A stretch of 23,507 nt of DNA from FEN-1219 sp964457725. GTDB lineage: Bacteria; Pseudomonadota; Gammaproteobacteria; Steroidobacterales; Rariloculaceae. Location: positions 1 through 23,507 of the forward strand of contig CAYWGQ010000044.1 of assembly GCA_964457725.1 (NCBI GenBank), given 5' to 3'. The number at the start of each line of letters is the position of its first letter. The first letter of the stretch is position 1. Below, in pieces: positions 8,282 through 17,809 of the stretch. The notes under the pieces were generated by a model. It did not search any database. It was given only the letters and a program-made list of their open reading frames with translations, and was not told the DNA's origin. The position numbers were made by a program, and so were the translations under genes.

Positions 8282-8658
8282 CGAGCATCCGCTGCGAGCG
8301 GCGTTCAGTCCGCGCGCTCGGCGACCGGCTCCGGATCGGCGAGCACCGCCCGCGCCTCGTCGTTCAACGGCTGAGCCGGGCTGTGCGGCGGCTGCAACGG
8401 TTGCGGCTCCGGCTTGGTCGATCACGCCGGACCGCAGTAAAGCCTGAGGCCGACCGCCCGCCCGAGCAATAACCGAGCCAGGTACCGGCGTACCCTCGGC
8501 CGGTCGACATTCCCCTCGGCGCGGTCCATGCTGGAGCGGCTCGGCGTTCGGCTTCGGCGGGCTCGGGCGCCGATGCGATTTCATCGCTCGAAGAGCGGGC
8601 CTCGGCGGCGCCGTCGATCGGGTCGGCCTTCGAGCATCGGCCAACGAGGAGCGAAGAC
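8282..8658. other. Spacer with no convincing gene; possible decayed coding remnant
   Basis: No open frame here has a start, ribosome site and coding-like composition together. On the minus strand a 38-codon segment ending at the stop 8305-8307 has strongly GC-ended codons and reads KPEPQPLQPPHSPAQ then PLNDEARAVLADPEPVAERAD. It is cut upstream by an in-frame stop at 8422-8424. A similar PKPNAEPLQ stretch appears upstream in another frame, as in a frameshifted proline-rich gene. This is only suggestive. The last 20 bases hold the ribosome site of the DUF302 gene. Confidence 0.35.
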
Positions 8659-9045
8659 ATGTACGGGTTCTCGACGACCGTCAACGAGCCGTTCGAAGCG
8701 GCGGTTTCCCGCGTAACCGAGGCGTTGAAGGCGGAAGGCTTCGGTGTTCTGACGGAGATCGACGTCCAGGAGACTTTAAAGCGAAAGCTCGACGTCGAAC
8801 GGCGTCCCTACAAGATTCTCGGCGCGTGCAATCCACCGCTCGCCCATCGAGCGATCGAGGCGGAGCCCGATATCGGGCTGCTCTTGCCCTGCAACGTCGT
8901 GGTGCGGGAGGAGGAGAACGGCACCGTCACCGTTGCGTTCATGGATCCGGAGGCGGTCATGAAGCTCGTCGACAACGTCGACGTTCGCGAGGTCGCGAAA
9001 GAGGTCCGGCAGCGGCTGGAGAGAGTGCGCGCCGCGCTCGCGTAG
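8659..9045 (+). CDS. DUF302 family protein
   Basis: This is a 128-residue soluble protein. The pattern YGFSTTVNEPFEAAVSRVTE, EGFGVLTEIDVQETLKRKL, YKILGACNPPLAHRAIE and LLPCNVVVREEENGTVTVAF is that of DUF302 (a TT1751-like alpha-beta fold). Length is normal. No signal peptide or membrane helix is seen, so it should be cytoplasmic. A GAGGAG site lies about 8 nt before the ATG. The function of the family is unknown; it is often found near redox, sulfur or metal genes. It is separated by 185 bp from the next operon and is probably transcribed alone. The conserved Cys pair typical of the fold is represented by ACNPP and LPCNV. Confidence 0.92.
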   Translation: MYGFSTTVNEPFEAAVSRVTEALKAEGFGVLTEIDVQETLKRKLDVERRPYKILGACNPPLAHRAIEAEPDIGLLLPCNVVVREEENGTVTVAFMDPEAVMKLVDNVDVREVAKEVRQRLERVRAALA

Positions 9046-9108
9046 CTGCTGCTCGGCGGGGAGACGCGAACCCGCAGGCGGGGCGCTCGCCGCGATACGG
9101 CACGCAGA

Positions 9109-9137
9109 TTGCAAAGCGCGCGAGCACTCGGTAGCGT
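9109..9137 (+). promoter_or_regulatory. Candidate sigma-70 promoter for the esterase-MBL-quinoprotein operon
   Basis: TTGCAA (9109-9114) and TAGCGT (9132-9137) are 17 bp apart, with 4/6 and 3/6 matches to the consensus boxes including the most conserved positions of the -10. It lies about 95 bp before the esterase start. Weak boxes are common by chance, so this is only a candidate. Confidence 0.28.
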
Positions 9138-9173
9138 TCTGGAGCACGCCTTAGAACGCGACCTCTCGAGCCG

Positions 9174-9199
9174 GCCCGGTGCCGGGCGAGACGCCCGGC
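9174..9199 (+). promoter_or_regulatory. Two mutually exclusive hairpins in the esterase leader
   Basis: GCCCGG (9174-9179) can pair with CCGGGC (9182-9187). The same segment, as GCCGGGCG (9181-9188), can instead pair with CGCCCGGC (9192-9199) around an AGA loop. The second, 8-bp perfect stem ends 31 nt before the start codon. There is no T-run, so it is not a normal intrinsic terminator; mRNA stabilisation or translational control is possible. Confidence 0.35.
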
Positions 9200-9230
9200 G
9201 AACGCTGATCGACGAACGGGGGGATAGCCC

Positions 9231-10832
9231 ATGGCTCGGGTCACCAATCGCAGGACGTTCGTGCGGAACGCCTCCTGTCTGCTGGCCGCCGCGCACGCGG
9301 TTCCGTGGCTCGGCGTCGCATCGGCAGCAGACGAGACCGTGATCGTCGATACCGCCTCCGGCAAAGTCCGCGGGCTCGTCGATCGCGACATCAAGACGTT
9401 CAAGGGCATCCCCTACGGCGCATCGACGGGGGGCCGGAACCGGTTCATGCCGCCCGCGAAGATGCCGCCGTGGGCCGGCATCCGTGATGCGATCGCGTTC
9501 GGGCCGAGCGCACCGCAAGACTCGCTGCCTGCAGGTTCGCCCGTCATGAGCGAAGACTGCCTGATGCTGAACGTGTTCACGCCGGGGGTCGACGATCGGC
9601 AGAAGCGGCCCGTGATGGTATGGCTGCACGGCGGCGGCTTCCGCCGGGGCGCGGGATCGGCGCCGATCCTGGACGGCACGAGCCTCGCGCGCACGCACGA
9701 CGTCGTGGTCGTGACGATCAACCATCGGCTGAACGTCTTCGGCTTCACGTACCTGGCCGAGGCTGCGGGGGCGGACTTCGCGGCCTCGGGCGCCGTCGGC
9801 ATGCTCGACATCGTCGCGGCGCTCGAATGGGTGCGCGCCAACATCGAGCGTTTCGGAGGCGATCCCGATCTCGTGACGATCTTCGGGCAGTCCGGCGGCG
9901 GCCGCAAAGTCGCGACGCTGATGGCGATGCCGAGCGCGAAGGGGTTGTTCCACCGCGCGATCGTCGAGAGCGGTGCGCTGCTGCGGCTGACTACGCCGGA
10001 AGACGGCAACCGCGCCACCGAGATGCTGCTCGCGGAGCTCGGCATGACGCGGTCGCAGGCTCGCGCACTACAGGACGTGCCGATGGAGCGGCTCGCGCAG
10101 GCGGGCGTGCGGCTCAACGAGAAGTTCCCGTTGCGCGAGCCCGGCATGACGGAGAATACGCCGACGGTCGACGGCACGGTGCTGCCGTCGCATCCCTGGG
10201 ACCCGGAAGCGCCGGCGCTCTCGGCCGACATTCCTCTGCTGATCGGTTACGTGCGAACGGAGGAGACGTGGTACGACCGGCCGACGCCGGAATCGCTCGC
10301 GCTCGACGAGCGCGGGCTCGAGGAGCGCGTCGCCGCGCGGCTCGGCCGCGACGGCCGCGCCGTGATCGAAGCGTTCCGCGAGGCGCAGCCGGGCGCCACG
10401 CCGTGGGATCTGTGGATCCTGATCGCGACGGAGCATCCGCGAGGCGCCTACGCGCGCGAGCTCGCGAAGCGCAAAGCGGCGCAGCGTGCGGCGCCCGCGT
10501 ACTTCTATCGCTTCGACTGGGAAACGCCCGAAGGCGGCGGCCACATGCGCTCGCCGCACACCGTCGAGATCCCGTTCGTGTTCAACAACATCCATATCGC
10601 GGGACCGCTGATCTCGCAGATGCCGGAAGCGTATGCGCTCGCCGAGAAGGTCAGCGCGGCGTGGGTGGCGTTCGCTCGCTCCGGTGACCCGAACGTTCCG
10701 CAGCTGCCTGTGTGGCCCGCGTACTCGGCAGCCACGCGCGACACGCTGCTTTTCAACAATGAGATTCGCGTGGTGCAGGACCCGGACGCGAGCGCGCGTC
10801 GGGCAATGGACCAAGTGTTGAATCTGGCATAG
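9231..10832 (+). CDS. Tat-exported type-B carboxylesterase
   Basis: This 533-residue protein belongs to the carboxylesterase/cholinesterase-like alpha-beta hydrolases and hydrolyses carboxylic esters. It opens with a twin-arginine signal (NRRTFVRN, then a hydrophobic stretch ending ASAADE), so it is folded before export. It shows FKGIPYG, SEDCLMLNVFTP, the oxyanion-hole HGGGF (133-137), and the nucleophile elbow GQSGGG with Ser221. Glu344 (VRTEETW) and His443 (SPHTVEIPF) are the likely other triad members. The elbow has Gln and Gly where the textbook GESAG has Glu and Ala; this variant occurs in bacterial members. A purine-rich GGGGGGA precedes the ATG. It is first of three plus-strand genes, 15 nt before the MBL gene. 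The substrate is unknown. Confidence 0.93.
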   Translation: MARVTNRRTFVRNASCLLAAAHAVPWLGVASAADETVIVDTASGKVRGLVDRDIKTFKGIPYGASTGGRNRFMPPAKMPPWAGIRDAIAFGPSAPQDSLPAGSPVMSEDCLMLNVFTPGVDDRQKRPVMVWLHGGGFRRGAGSAPILDGTSLARTHDVVVVTINHRLNVFGFTYLAEAAGADFAASGAVGMLDIVAALEWVRANIERFGGDPDLVTIFGQSGGGRKVATLMAMPSAKGLFHRAIVESGALLRLTTPEDGNRATEMLLAELGMTRSQARALQDVPMERLAQAGVRLNEKFPLREPGMTENTPTVDGTVLPSHPWDPEAPALSADIPLLIGYVRTEETWYDRPTPESLALDERGLEERVAARLGRDGRAVIEAFREAQPGATPWDLWILIATEHPRGAYARELAKRKAAQRAAPAYFYRFDWETPEGGGHMRSPHTVEIPFVFNNIHIAGPLISQMPEAYALAEKVSAAWVAFARSGDPNVPQLPVWPAYSAATRDTLLFNNEIRVVQDPDASARRAMDQVLNLA

Positions 10833-10847
10833 ACGGCAGTCCTCGAT

Positions 10848-11753
10848 ATGAACAAAACCTCGCTTTTCGCCATAGCAGCGGCCGCGTCGCTGCCGGGCCT
10901 CGCTCTCGCGCAGAATCCCGGGCCGGAGCGGCTCGCCGCGGTCGAGATCCGCGCCGAGCGCGTCGCCGACGATCTCTACGTGCTGTTCGGCGCCGGCGGC
11001 AACATCGCCGTGTCGTTCGGGGAGCAGGGCGTCCTGATCGTCGACACGCAGTTCCCGGAGCTCGTGCCGAAGATCCGGGCCGCGATCCGCGAGCTCGGCG
11101 GCGGCGACATCGATTTCGCGATCAACACGCACTGGCACTACGACCATGCCGAGGGGAACTTGCGTCTCGGTCCCGAGGGCGTCTGGATCATCTCGCAGAC
11201 GGAGTCCTTGCGGCGCCTGACGATCGACAACGTGATCGATCCGATGACGCGGCCGGCATTCCCGCAGCCGGTCTACCCGCCCGCCGCGCGGCCGATCGCA
11301 ACGTTCGATACGCGGATGCAGCTGCACTTCAACGGCCAGCTCGTCGAGCTGCTGCACCTCGGGCCGGGCCACACGGCCGGCGATGCGGCCGTGATCTTTC
11401 GCGACCGCAACGCCGTGCACATGGGCGACCTCTTCTTGCCGCAAGGCTACCCGTTCGTCGACGTGAACAACGGCGGCGATATCGACGGCTTGATCGCGTT
11501 TTGCCGCGGCGTGCTCGCCGAGCTGAACGAGGACGCGGTCGTGATCCCCGGGCACGGGCCGATCGCGACCTACGCCGATCTCGCGCACTTCACGGAGATG
11601 CTGCAATCGGTCCGCGATCGCGTGGCCGAGCTCATGGCGGGCGGCGCAACGCTCGAGCAGGTGCAGGCCGCGAGACCGACGGCCGAGTGGGACGAGCGCT
11701 ACGGCATGCCCGCGAACTTCATCGACCGGGTGTATACGTCGCTGTCGCGCTGA
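10848..11753 (+). CDS. Periplasmic metallo-beta-lactamase-fold hydrolase
   Basis: The 301-residue protein starts with a Sec signal peptide (NKTSLFAIAAAASLPGLALAQ). The MBL core follows: GGNIAVSFGEQGVLIVDTQ, then the metal motif HWHYDH (His95, His97, Asp99, His100), His175 in GPGHTAGD, Asp194 in HMGDLFL and His236 in IPGHGPI. All dinuclear-site ligands of the superfamily are therefore present. The C-terminal EWDERYG and FIDRVYTSL segment is common in periplasmic MBL proteins annotated as cyclases or related hydrolases. Beta-lactamase activity is not implied; esterase, lactonase or thioesterase chemistry is equally possible. It sits 15 nt after the esterase and 32 nt before the quinoprotein gene, so the three are probably one transcript. 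Confidence 0.92.
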   Translation: MNKTSLFAIAAAASLPGLALAQNPGPERLAAVEIRAERVADDLYVLFGAGGNIAVSFGEQGVLIVDTQFPELVPKIRAAIRELGGGDIDFAINTHWHYDHAEGNLRLGPEGVWIISQTESLRRLTIDNVIDPMTRPAFPQPVYPPAARPIATFDTRMQLHFNGQLVELLHLGPGHTAGDAAVIFRDRNAVHMGDLFLPQGYPFVDVNNGGDIDGLIAFCRGVLAELNEDAVVIPGHGPIATYADLAHFTEMLQSVRDRVAELMAGGATLEQVQAARPTAEWDERYGMPANFIDRVYTSLSR

Positions 11754-11785
11754 GCCGCGGACGACTCACGAGGGGGGAATACCGC

Positions 11786-13726
<1,941 letters not shown>

Positions 13727-13735
13727 ACGCCTTCG

Positions 13736-13758
13736 CGCGCGCGGCAACGCCGCTCGCG
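13736..13758. terminator. Hairpin between converging genes, possible bidirectional terminator
   Basis: Arms 13736-13745 and 13749-13758 pair at 9 of 10 positions (one C-T mismatch) around an AAC triloop. The hairpin fills most of the 32-bp gap between the quinoprotein stop and the stop of the opposite-strand MmgE/PrpD gene. Neither side has a T-run, so termination by this stem alone is uncertain. Confidence 0.4.
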
Positions 13759-15231
13759 TCACGCCGGCACTAGCAGCGCGGCGAGCTCCGTCACGTCGCG
13801 CGATTCCTCGAGCCGGTGGACGAGCTCGAGCACCGCGCGCACTCGGCCGGGCGGCAGCCCCGAGTCCGGCATCAACGCGAAGTACTTTTCGTCGATGTCG
13901 CGCCATTCGATGCCGCGCGGGCCCGAGGCGCGCGGCGCGTCGACCGTGCTCGTGTACCGCTCGCCCGAGGTAGTGACGAGCGTGACGGTCGCGCCCCAGC
14001 TCCACTGGTAGTCGACCGGCGGCGGCGAGGGATCGATGGCCACGCGGCCGATCAGCTCGGCCATCGCCGGGCTCGCGATCCTCTCGGGCGTCGCGTGCAC
14101 CCACGAAAAATCCCGATCGGCCACGGCCGACGCGAGAAAGTAGGGCAGGCTGTGGATGGCCTCGATGAGGTCTGCCGGAGGCGCCTCGGGAGGCAGCGAA
14201 CGATGCCGCGGACCGGAGACGAGAATGCGCGCGATGCGCTCGGGCGGCGCGTTCGCTTCGCGCGCGGCGTTCACCGCGGCTTCGACCGCCGGATGAAACG
14301 CGTGCGCGCCCGGCACGAGCTTGATTGCGAGATGGGTGACGATGTCCCACTCCTCGCCGAGCCCGCGCACGAGACCGGACGAATCGGCGTCACGCCCGGC
14401 GAACGTCGCGAGAAATCCGCGCGCGTGCTCGAGCATGTCGGGATTGGCCGTGAAGCCGCGGCCGGCCGCGAGCGCCGCATTGACGGCCGTGAGCGCGGCG
14501 TTGCCCGCGTGGTACTCCCGCGCCCAGCTGTTCGTGCCTATCGCGAGGCCGCCGACGGTCGTAGCGGTGAGCGACAGCGCGTGGGCCATCTGCTCGGGCG
14601 TGAGCACGAGCAGCCGCGCGGCGGTCACGGTGCCGCCGAACGCGACGGCCATCGAGGCGTGAAACGCCTGCTGGTTCATCAGCGCTTCGCTGATCCGGCC
14701 GGCGGCCTCGTAACCCGTCACCATTGCCGTCAAGAGCTCGCGTCCCGACGCGCGCGTACGCTCGCCGATCGCGAGGCCCACGGCCGCGACCGTGGTGCCC
14801 GAGTGCGCGACGTTGCGCAGGTCGCTGTCGTCGCAGGCCGATGCGTCGCTCTGCATCGCGTTGACTCGGGCCGCTTGGGCGATCGGCACGCGAGCGCCGT
14901 CGTACCAGATCGTGGCTTCCGCGCGGCCGGCTTCCTCCTTCGCGAGGGTGCGGACGATTCTCGCCGAGTCGATGCGCGAGCCCGGCGCCGCGCTCGCGAG
15001 CGTGCTCGCGACGACAATCTTCGCGTGCTCGACGGCGATGCGCGGTAACGCCTCGTAACGTGTGGCCGAGAGGAATCGCGCGAGCTCGAGCGCCACGGGA
15101 GATGCCGCCTGCGCGGCGCCGTGAGTTGCCTGGGACATCGCGAGAGTCGGCGTCAGCGCGGCCGCCGCAGCGGCGGCGAGCGTCTTACCGAAGAATTCAC
15201 GGCGGGTGGTGCCCGGGACCATGATCGGCAC
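13759..15231 (-). CDS. MmgE/PrpD family protein with a Tat signal peptide
   Basis: The chosen GTG start gives 490 residues. The N-terminus carries TTRREFFGKTLAAAAAAALTP, a textbook twin-arginine signal ending at AMSQA, which is unusual for a family normally cytoplasmic. The body from about residue 45 follows the MmgE/PrpD pattern: ELARFLSATRYEALP, an all-helical domain with SDASACDDSDLRNVAHSG, EYHAGNAALTAVNAALAAGRG, and the small domain from KLVPGAHAFHPAVEA. The family includes 2-methylcitrate dehydratase, cis-aconitate decarboxylase and iminodisuccinate epimerase, so lyase or isomerase chemistry on polycarboxylic acids is likely, but no substrate can be named. It stands alone on this strand, convergent with the quinoprotein and divergent from the second MBL gene. 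Confidence 0.9.
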   Translation of the reverse strand: MPIMVPGTTRREFFGKTLAAAAAAALTPTLAMSQATHGAAQAASPVALELARFLSATRYEALPRIAVEHAKIVVASTLASAAPGSRIDSARIVRTLAKEEAGRAEATIWYDGARVPIAQAARVNAMQSDASACDDSDLRNVAHSGTTVAAVGLAIGERTRASGRELLTAMVTGYEAAGRISEALMNQQAFHASMAVAFGGTVTAARLLVLTPEQMAHALSLTATTVGGLAIGTNSWAREYHAGNAALTAVNAALAAGRGFTANPDMLEHARGFLATFAGRDADSSGLVRGLGEEWDIVTHLAIKLVPGAHAFHPAVEAAVNAAREANAPPERIARILVSGPRHRSLPPEAPPADLIEAIHSLPYFLASAVADRDFSWVHATPERIASPAMAELIGRVAIDPSPPPVDYQWSWGATVTLVTTSGERYTSTVDAPRASGPRGIEWRDIDEKYFALMPDSGLPPGRVRAVLELVHRLEESRDVTELAALLVPA

Positions 15232-15240
15232 TGGCGTTTT

Positions 15241-15246
15241 CTCCTT
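15241..15246 (-). promoter_or_regulatory. Shine-Dalgarno that selects the GTG start at 15231
   Basis: On the minus strand AAGGAG lies 9 nt before GTG at 15231-15229. The in-frame TTG at 15258 is upstream of it and the ATG at 15222 would leave an 18-nt gap, so GTG is the best-supported start. All choices keep the Tat signal intact. Confidence 0.5.
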
Positions 15247-15489
15247 GCTCGAGGCCAAGGCCAGTCTAGTCCGGGCCTCGGTCTCTGTCAGGAGCCGGCG
15301 AAGAAGCTCCTCTCGGGGAAGCGAAGGTCTCCAATCCCGCCGCGGAGGCGGCGGCGGATCACCGGCCGCTACGGCCGCAGCACTAGCAGTGCGTAAACCA
15401 CCATCGGCACGCCGCGCCCTCGAGATTTCCCACGACAGGGAATTGGCGCGTATGCTCTTGGCGACGCACGCACTACAAGGAGAACATCG
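15247..15489. promoter_or_regulatory. Divergent intergenic region between the MmgE/PrpD and MBL-soxCD units
   Basis: This gap should carry promoters for both directions. A small dyad, GCACT-AGC-AGTGC, lies at 15380-15392. TATGCT at 15451-15456 resembles a -10 box for the rightward operon but has no good -35. A strong AAGGAGA just before 15490 is the ribosome site of the MBL gene. No protein-coding gene is supported here. Confidence 0.35.
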
Positions 15490-16506
15490 ATGCGTCTCGT
15501 GCCGCGCCCGCGAATGACCTCGGAAAATGCATTCACGGGATCCTTCACGAGTCGTACGAGCTCGCGGCGGGCGCTGCTCGCATCACTCGGCCTCGCGTGC
15601 GGCGCCGCGGCGATCGTGCCGCGCGCCGCCGTCGCCGAGTTCGACGCCGCGGCGATCGCGCGGGCCGAGCACGAAAGTCTCCGCGCGAGCATTTGCCCCG
15701 CTCCCGGCACCGCCGGCCCGAGCACCGAGGAAATGTTCGACACGGAGCGCCAGCGCATGGCGCCCGCGAAGGTGTTCGACAATCTGTACTTGCTCGGGAT
15801 GAAGACGGTCACGGCGTGGGCGCTCGAGACCTCCGAAGGCATCATCCTGTTCGACGCGATGTTCCACTACAACGTCGAGGAGACGGTGGTCGAAAGCATG
15901 CGGCGGCTCGGGCTCGATCCCGCGGACATCGAGTACGTCATCGTCACGCATGCGCACAACGACCACTTCGGCGGCGCGAAACATCTGCAGGACACCTATG
16001 GCGCGCGGATCGTCATGGGCGCGCCGGATTGGCAGCACATGCGGACGTGGCCGCAGCTCGGCACGCCGGCGCCGCTGCCGCGCGACGATATCGCTGCCGA
16101 GGATGGCGACACGATCACGCTCGGCGATACGACCGTTACGCTGGTCGCGACGCCGGGTCACACGCCCGGCACGCTCTCGCCGATTTTCCCGGTGCGAGAC
16201 GGCGACCGGACACATTGGGTCGGCTATTGGGGCGCGTCCGCCGTGAGCTTCCTGCCGCCCGAGGGCATCGTCGAGTACATGGGCGGCGCAGACCGCTTCG
16301 AGCGGTTCGACTCGCGGGTCGACGTGCCGCTCACGAACCATCCCGCCATCGACGCCACGCTGCTCAAGCTCGAAGCGCTGGCGGCGCGCGCGCCGGGCGA
16401 GCCGCACCCGTTCGTCGAGGGCAACGCAGGCTTTCGCGATTGGATGCGGGCGATTCACGATTGCGCGGGCGACGTGCTGGAGCGCAAGCTCCGCGAAGCG
16501 CCTTGA
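15490..16506 (+). CDS. Tat-exported MBL-fold protein lacking the usual bridging Asp
   Basis: The 338 residues start after a strong AAGGAGA site. The long N-terminus contains SSRRALLASLGLACGAAA, a twin-arginine-type signal ending near AVAEF. The MBL core shows GIILFDAMFHYN, then HAHNDHFGG with His154, His156, Asp158 and His159, His224 in TPGHTPG and His284 in LTNHP. The strand that normally supplies a metal-bridging Asp reads HWVGYWGAS, without Asp. This layout resembles B3-like MBL proteins of unknown function. It may bind one metal or use another ligand. The stop lies 13 nt before the SoxC-like gene, so the three genes 15490-18338 form an operon; a role in sulfur or ester chemistry beside SoxCD is inference only. 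Confidence 0.9.
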   Translation: MRLVPRPRMTSENAFTGSFTSRTSSRRALLASLGLACGAAAIVPRAAVAEFDAAAIARAEHESLRASICPAPGTAGPSTEEMFDTERQRMAPAKVFDNLYLLGMKTVTAWALETSEGIILFDAMFHYNVEETVVESMRRLGLDPADIEYVIVTHAHNDHFGGAKHLQDTYGARIVMGAPDWQHMRTWPQLGTPAPLPRDDIAAEDGDTITLGDTTVTLVATPGHTPGTLSPIFPVRDGDRTHWVGYWGASAVSFLPPEGIVEYMGGADRFERFDSRVDVPLTNHPAIDATLLKLEALAARAPGEPHPFVEGNAGFRDWMRAIHDCAGDVLERKLREAP

Positions 16507-16519
16507 ACGGGGGAGTGCG

Positions 16520-17809
16520 ATGACGAGCTCGAGCCGAGATGATTCGTTGCCCGCGGAGCCCGTAGCCGGGAACGGCCTGCTGCACCGACGGTTGTTCCTG
16601 ACGCAAGGCGCCGCGCTGGTCGGCGCCGGGGGCTTGAGCCTGCTGACCGCGCAGCCTGCGTCGTCGCAGGTGCTCGAGGTTCCGCCGTGGATGCGGGCGC
16701 CGGGCGCGCACATGAGCGCTTACGGACAGCCTTCGCGCCACGAGGCGGGCGTGCAGCGGGTGGTCGGCGGTACGCCGAACGTCGTCGGCAGCGGCGTGTC
16801 GTTCACGCCGCATCACCGTCTGCACGGCACGATCACCCCGAACAGCCTGCACTTCGAGCGCCATCATAGCGGGGTGCCGGACATCGATCCGGCACAGCAT
16901 CGGTTGCTGATTCACGGCGCGGTGCGCCGGCCGCTCACGTTCACGATGGATTCGCTGATGCGCTATCCGACCGTGACGAAGGTGCAGTTCCTCGAGTGCT
17001 CGGGCAACAGCGGCCAGAACTTAGGTCCCAATCCTCCGCAGGCGCCGTGCGGGGTCATTCACGGGCTGATGTCGTGCAGCGAGTGGACCGGGGTGCCGCT
17101 CGCGATCCTGATGGAGGAGGCGGGCGTCGAGCGCAACGCAAGCTGGGTGCTGGCCGAAGGCGCGGACGCGGCCGCGATGAGCCGCAGCATCCCGCTCGAG
17201 AAGATCATGGATGACGCGATCGTCGCGATCTGGCAGAACGGCGAGCGCCTGCGGCCCGAGAACGGCTACCCGCTGCGGCTGTTCCTGCCGGGCTGGGAAG
17301 GCAACATGAGCGTGAAGTGGCTGCGGCGCTTGCAAGTGACCGACGGCCCGACGATGACGCGCGACGAGACCTCGCACTACACCGACGTGCTGCTCGACGG
17401 CAAGGCGTTGATGTTCACCTTTCCGATGGAAGTGAAATCGATCATCACGAGCCCGTCGACGGGCCTGAACCTGCGGGAGCCCGGCATCTACGAGATTACC
17501 GGGCTCGCGTGGTCTGGCCGCGGCAAGGTGACCCGTGTGGAGGTCTCCGCGGACGGCGGCAGAACGTGGGCGGAAGCCGCGCTCCAGGAGCCCGTGCTGT
17601 CGATGTCGTTCACGCGCTTCCGGATGGCGTGGCGGTGGAATGGCGGTCCGGCGGTCTTGAAGAGCCGCGCGGTCGACGAGACCGGAGCCGTGCAGCCGGA
17701 GCGCGCGGTGCTGATCGCGCGCCACGGCGAGCGGATGAACTATCACAACAACGCAATCCAGGCGTGGGCCGTCGCAGCGGGCGGTGAGGTGAGCAATGTT
17801 TTCGCGTAG
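16520..17809 (+). CDS. soxC: SoxC-like sulfite/sulfane dehydrogenase, molybdenum subunit
   Basis: This 429-residue periplasmic molybdoenzyme belongs to the sulfite oxidase family. A twin-arginine signal is seen (LLHRRLFLTQGAALVGAGG), as expected for a protein that receives its cofactor before export. Residues about 90-270 hold the molybdopterin domain: TPNSLHFERHHSGVPDID, then FLECSGNSGQN with Cys160 as molybdenum ligand, SCSEWTGVPLAILMEEAGV and LRLFLPGWEGNMSVKWLRR. The dimerisation domain follows from about 300 (GLAWSGRGKVTRVEVSADGG). A GGGGGAG precedes the ATG. It overlaps the cytochrome gene by 14 nt. SoxCD normally oxidises sulfane sulfur carried on SoxYZ, but no soxYZ is in view; direct sulfite oxidation is a fair alternative. 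Confidence 0.92.
   Translation: MTSSSRDDSLPAEPVAGNGLLHRRLFLTQGAALVGAGGLSLLTAQPASSQVLEVPPWMRAPGAHMSAYGQPSRHEAGVQRVVGGTPNVVGSGVSFTPHHRLHGTITPNSLHFERHHSGVPDIDPAQHRLLIHGAVRRPLTFTMDSLMRYPTVTKVQFLECSGNSGQNLGPNPPQAPCGVIHGLMSCSEWTGVPLAILMEEAGVERNASWVLAEGADAAAMSRSIPLEKIMDDAIVAIWQNGERLRPENGYPLRLFLPGWEGNMSVKWLRRLQVTDGPTMTRDETSHYTDVLLDGKALMFTFPMEVKSIITSPSTGLNLREPGIYEITGLAWSGRGKVTRVEVSADGGRTWAEAALQEPVLSMSFTRFRMAWRWNGGPAVLKSRAVDETGAVQPERAVLIARHGERMNYHNNAIQAWAVAAGGEVSNVFA

Noticed and set aside
10068..11606. A 512-codon open frame on the minus strand
   Set aside because: It lies antisense to the esterase and MBL genes, is rich in Arg/His/Glu as expected of a GC-rich shadow, and has no recognisable family.
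11501..11785. N-terminal extension of the quinoprotein by 95 codons
   Set aside because: It is an out-of-frame shadow of the MBL gene; the ATG at 11786 has a strong ribosome site and begins a signal peptide.
13816..15048. A 410-codon plus-strand open frame opposite the MmgE/PrpD gene
   Set aside because: Composition is that of an antisense shadow; the minus-strand reading has clear family motifs and a Tat signal.
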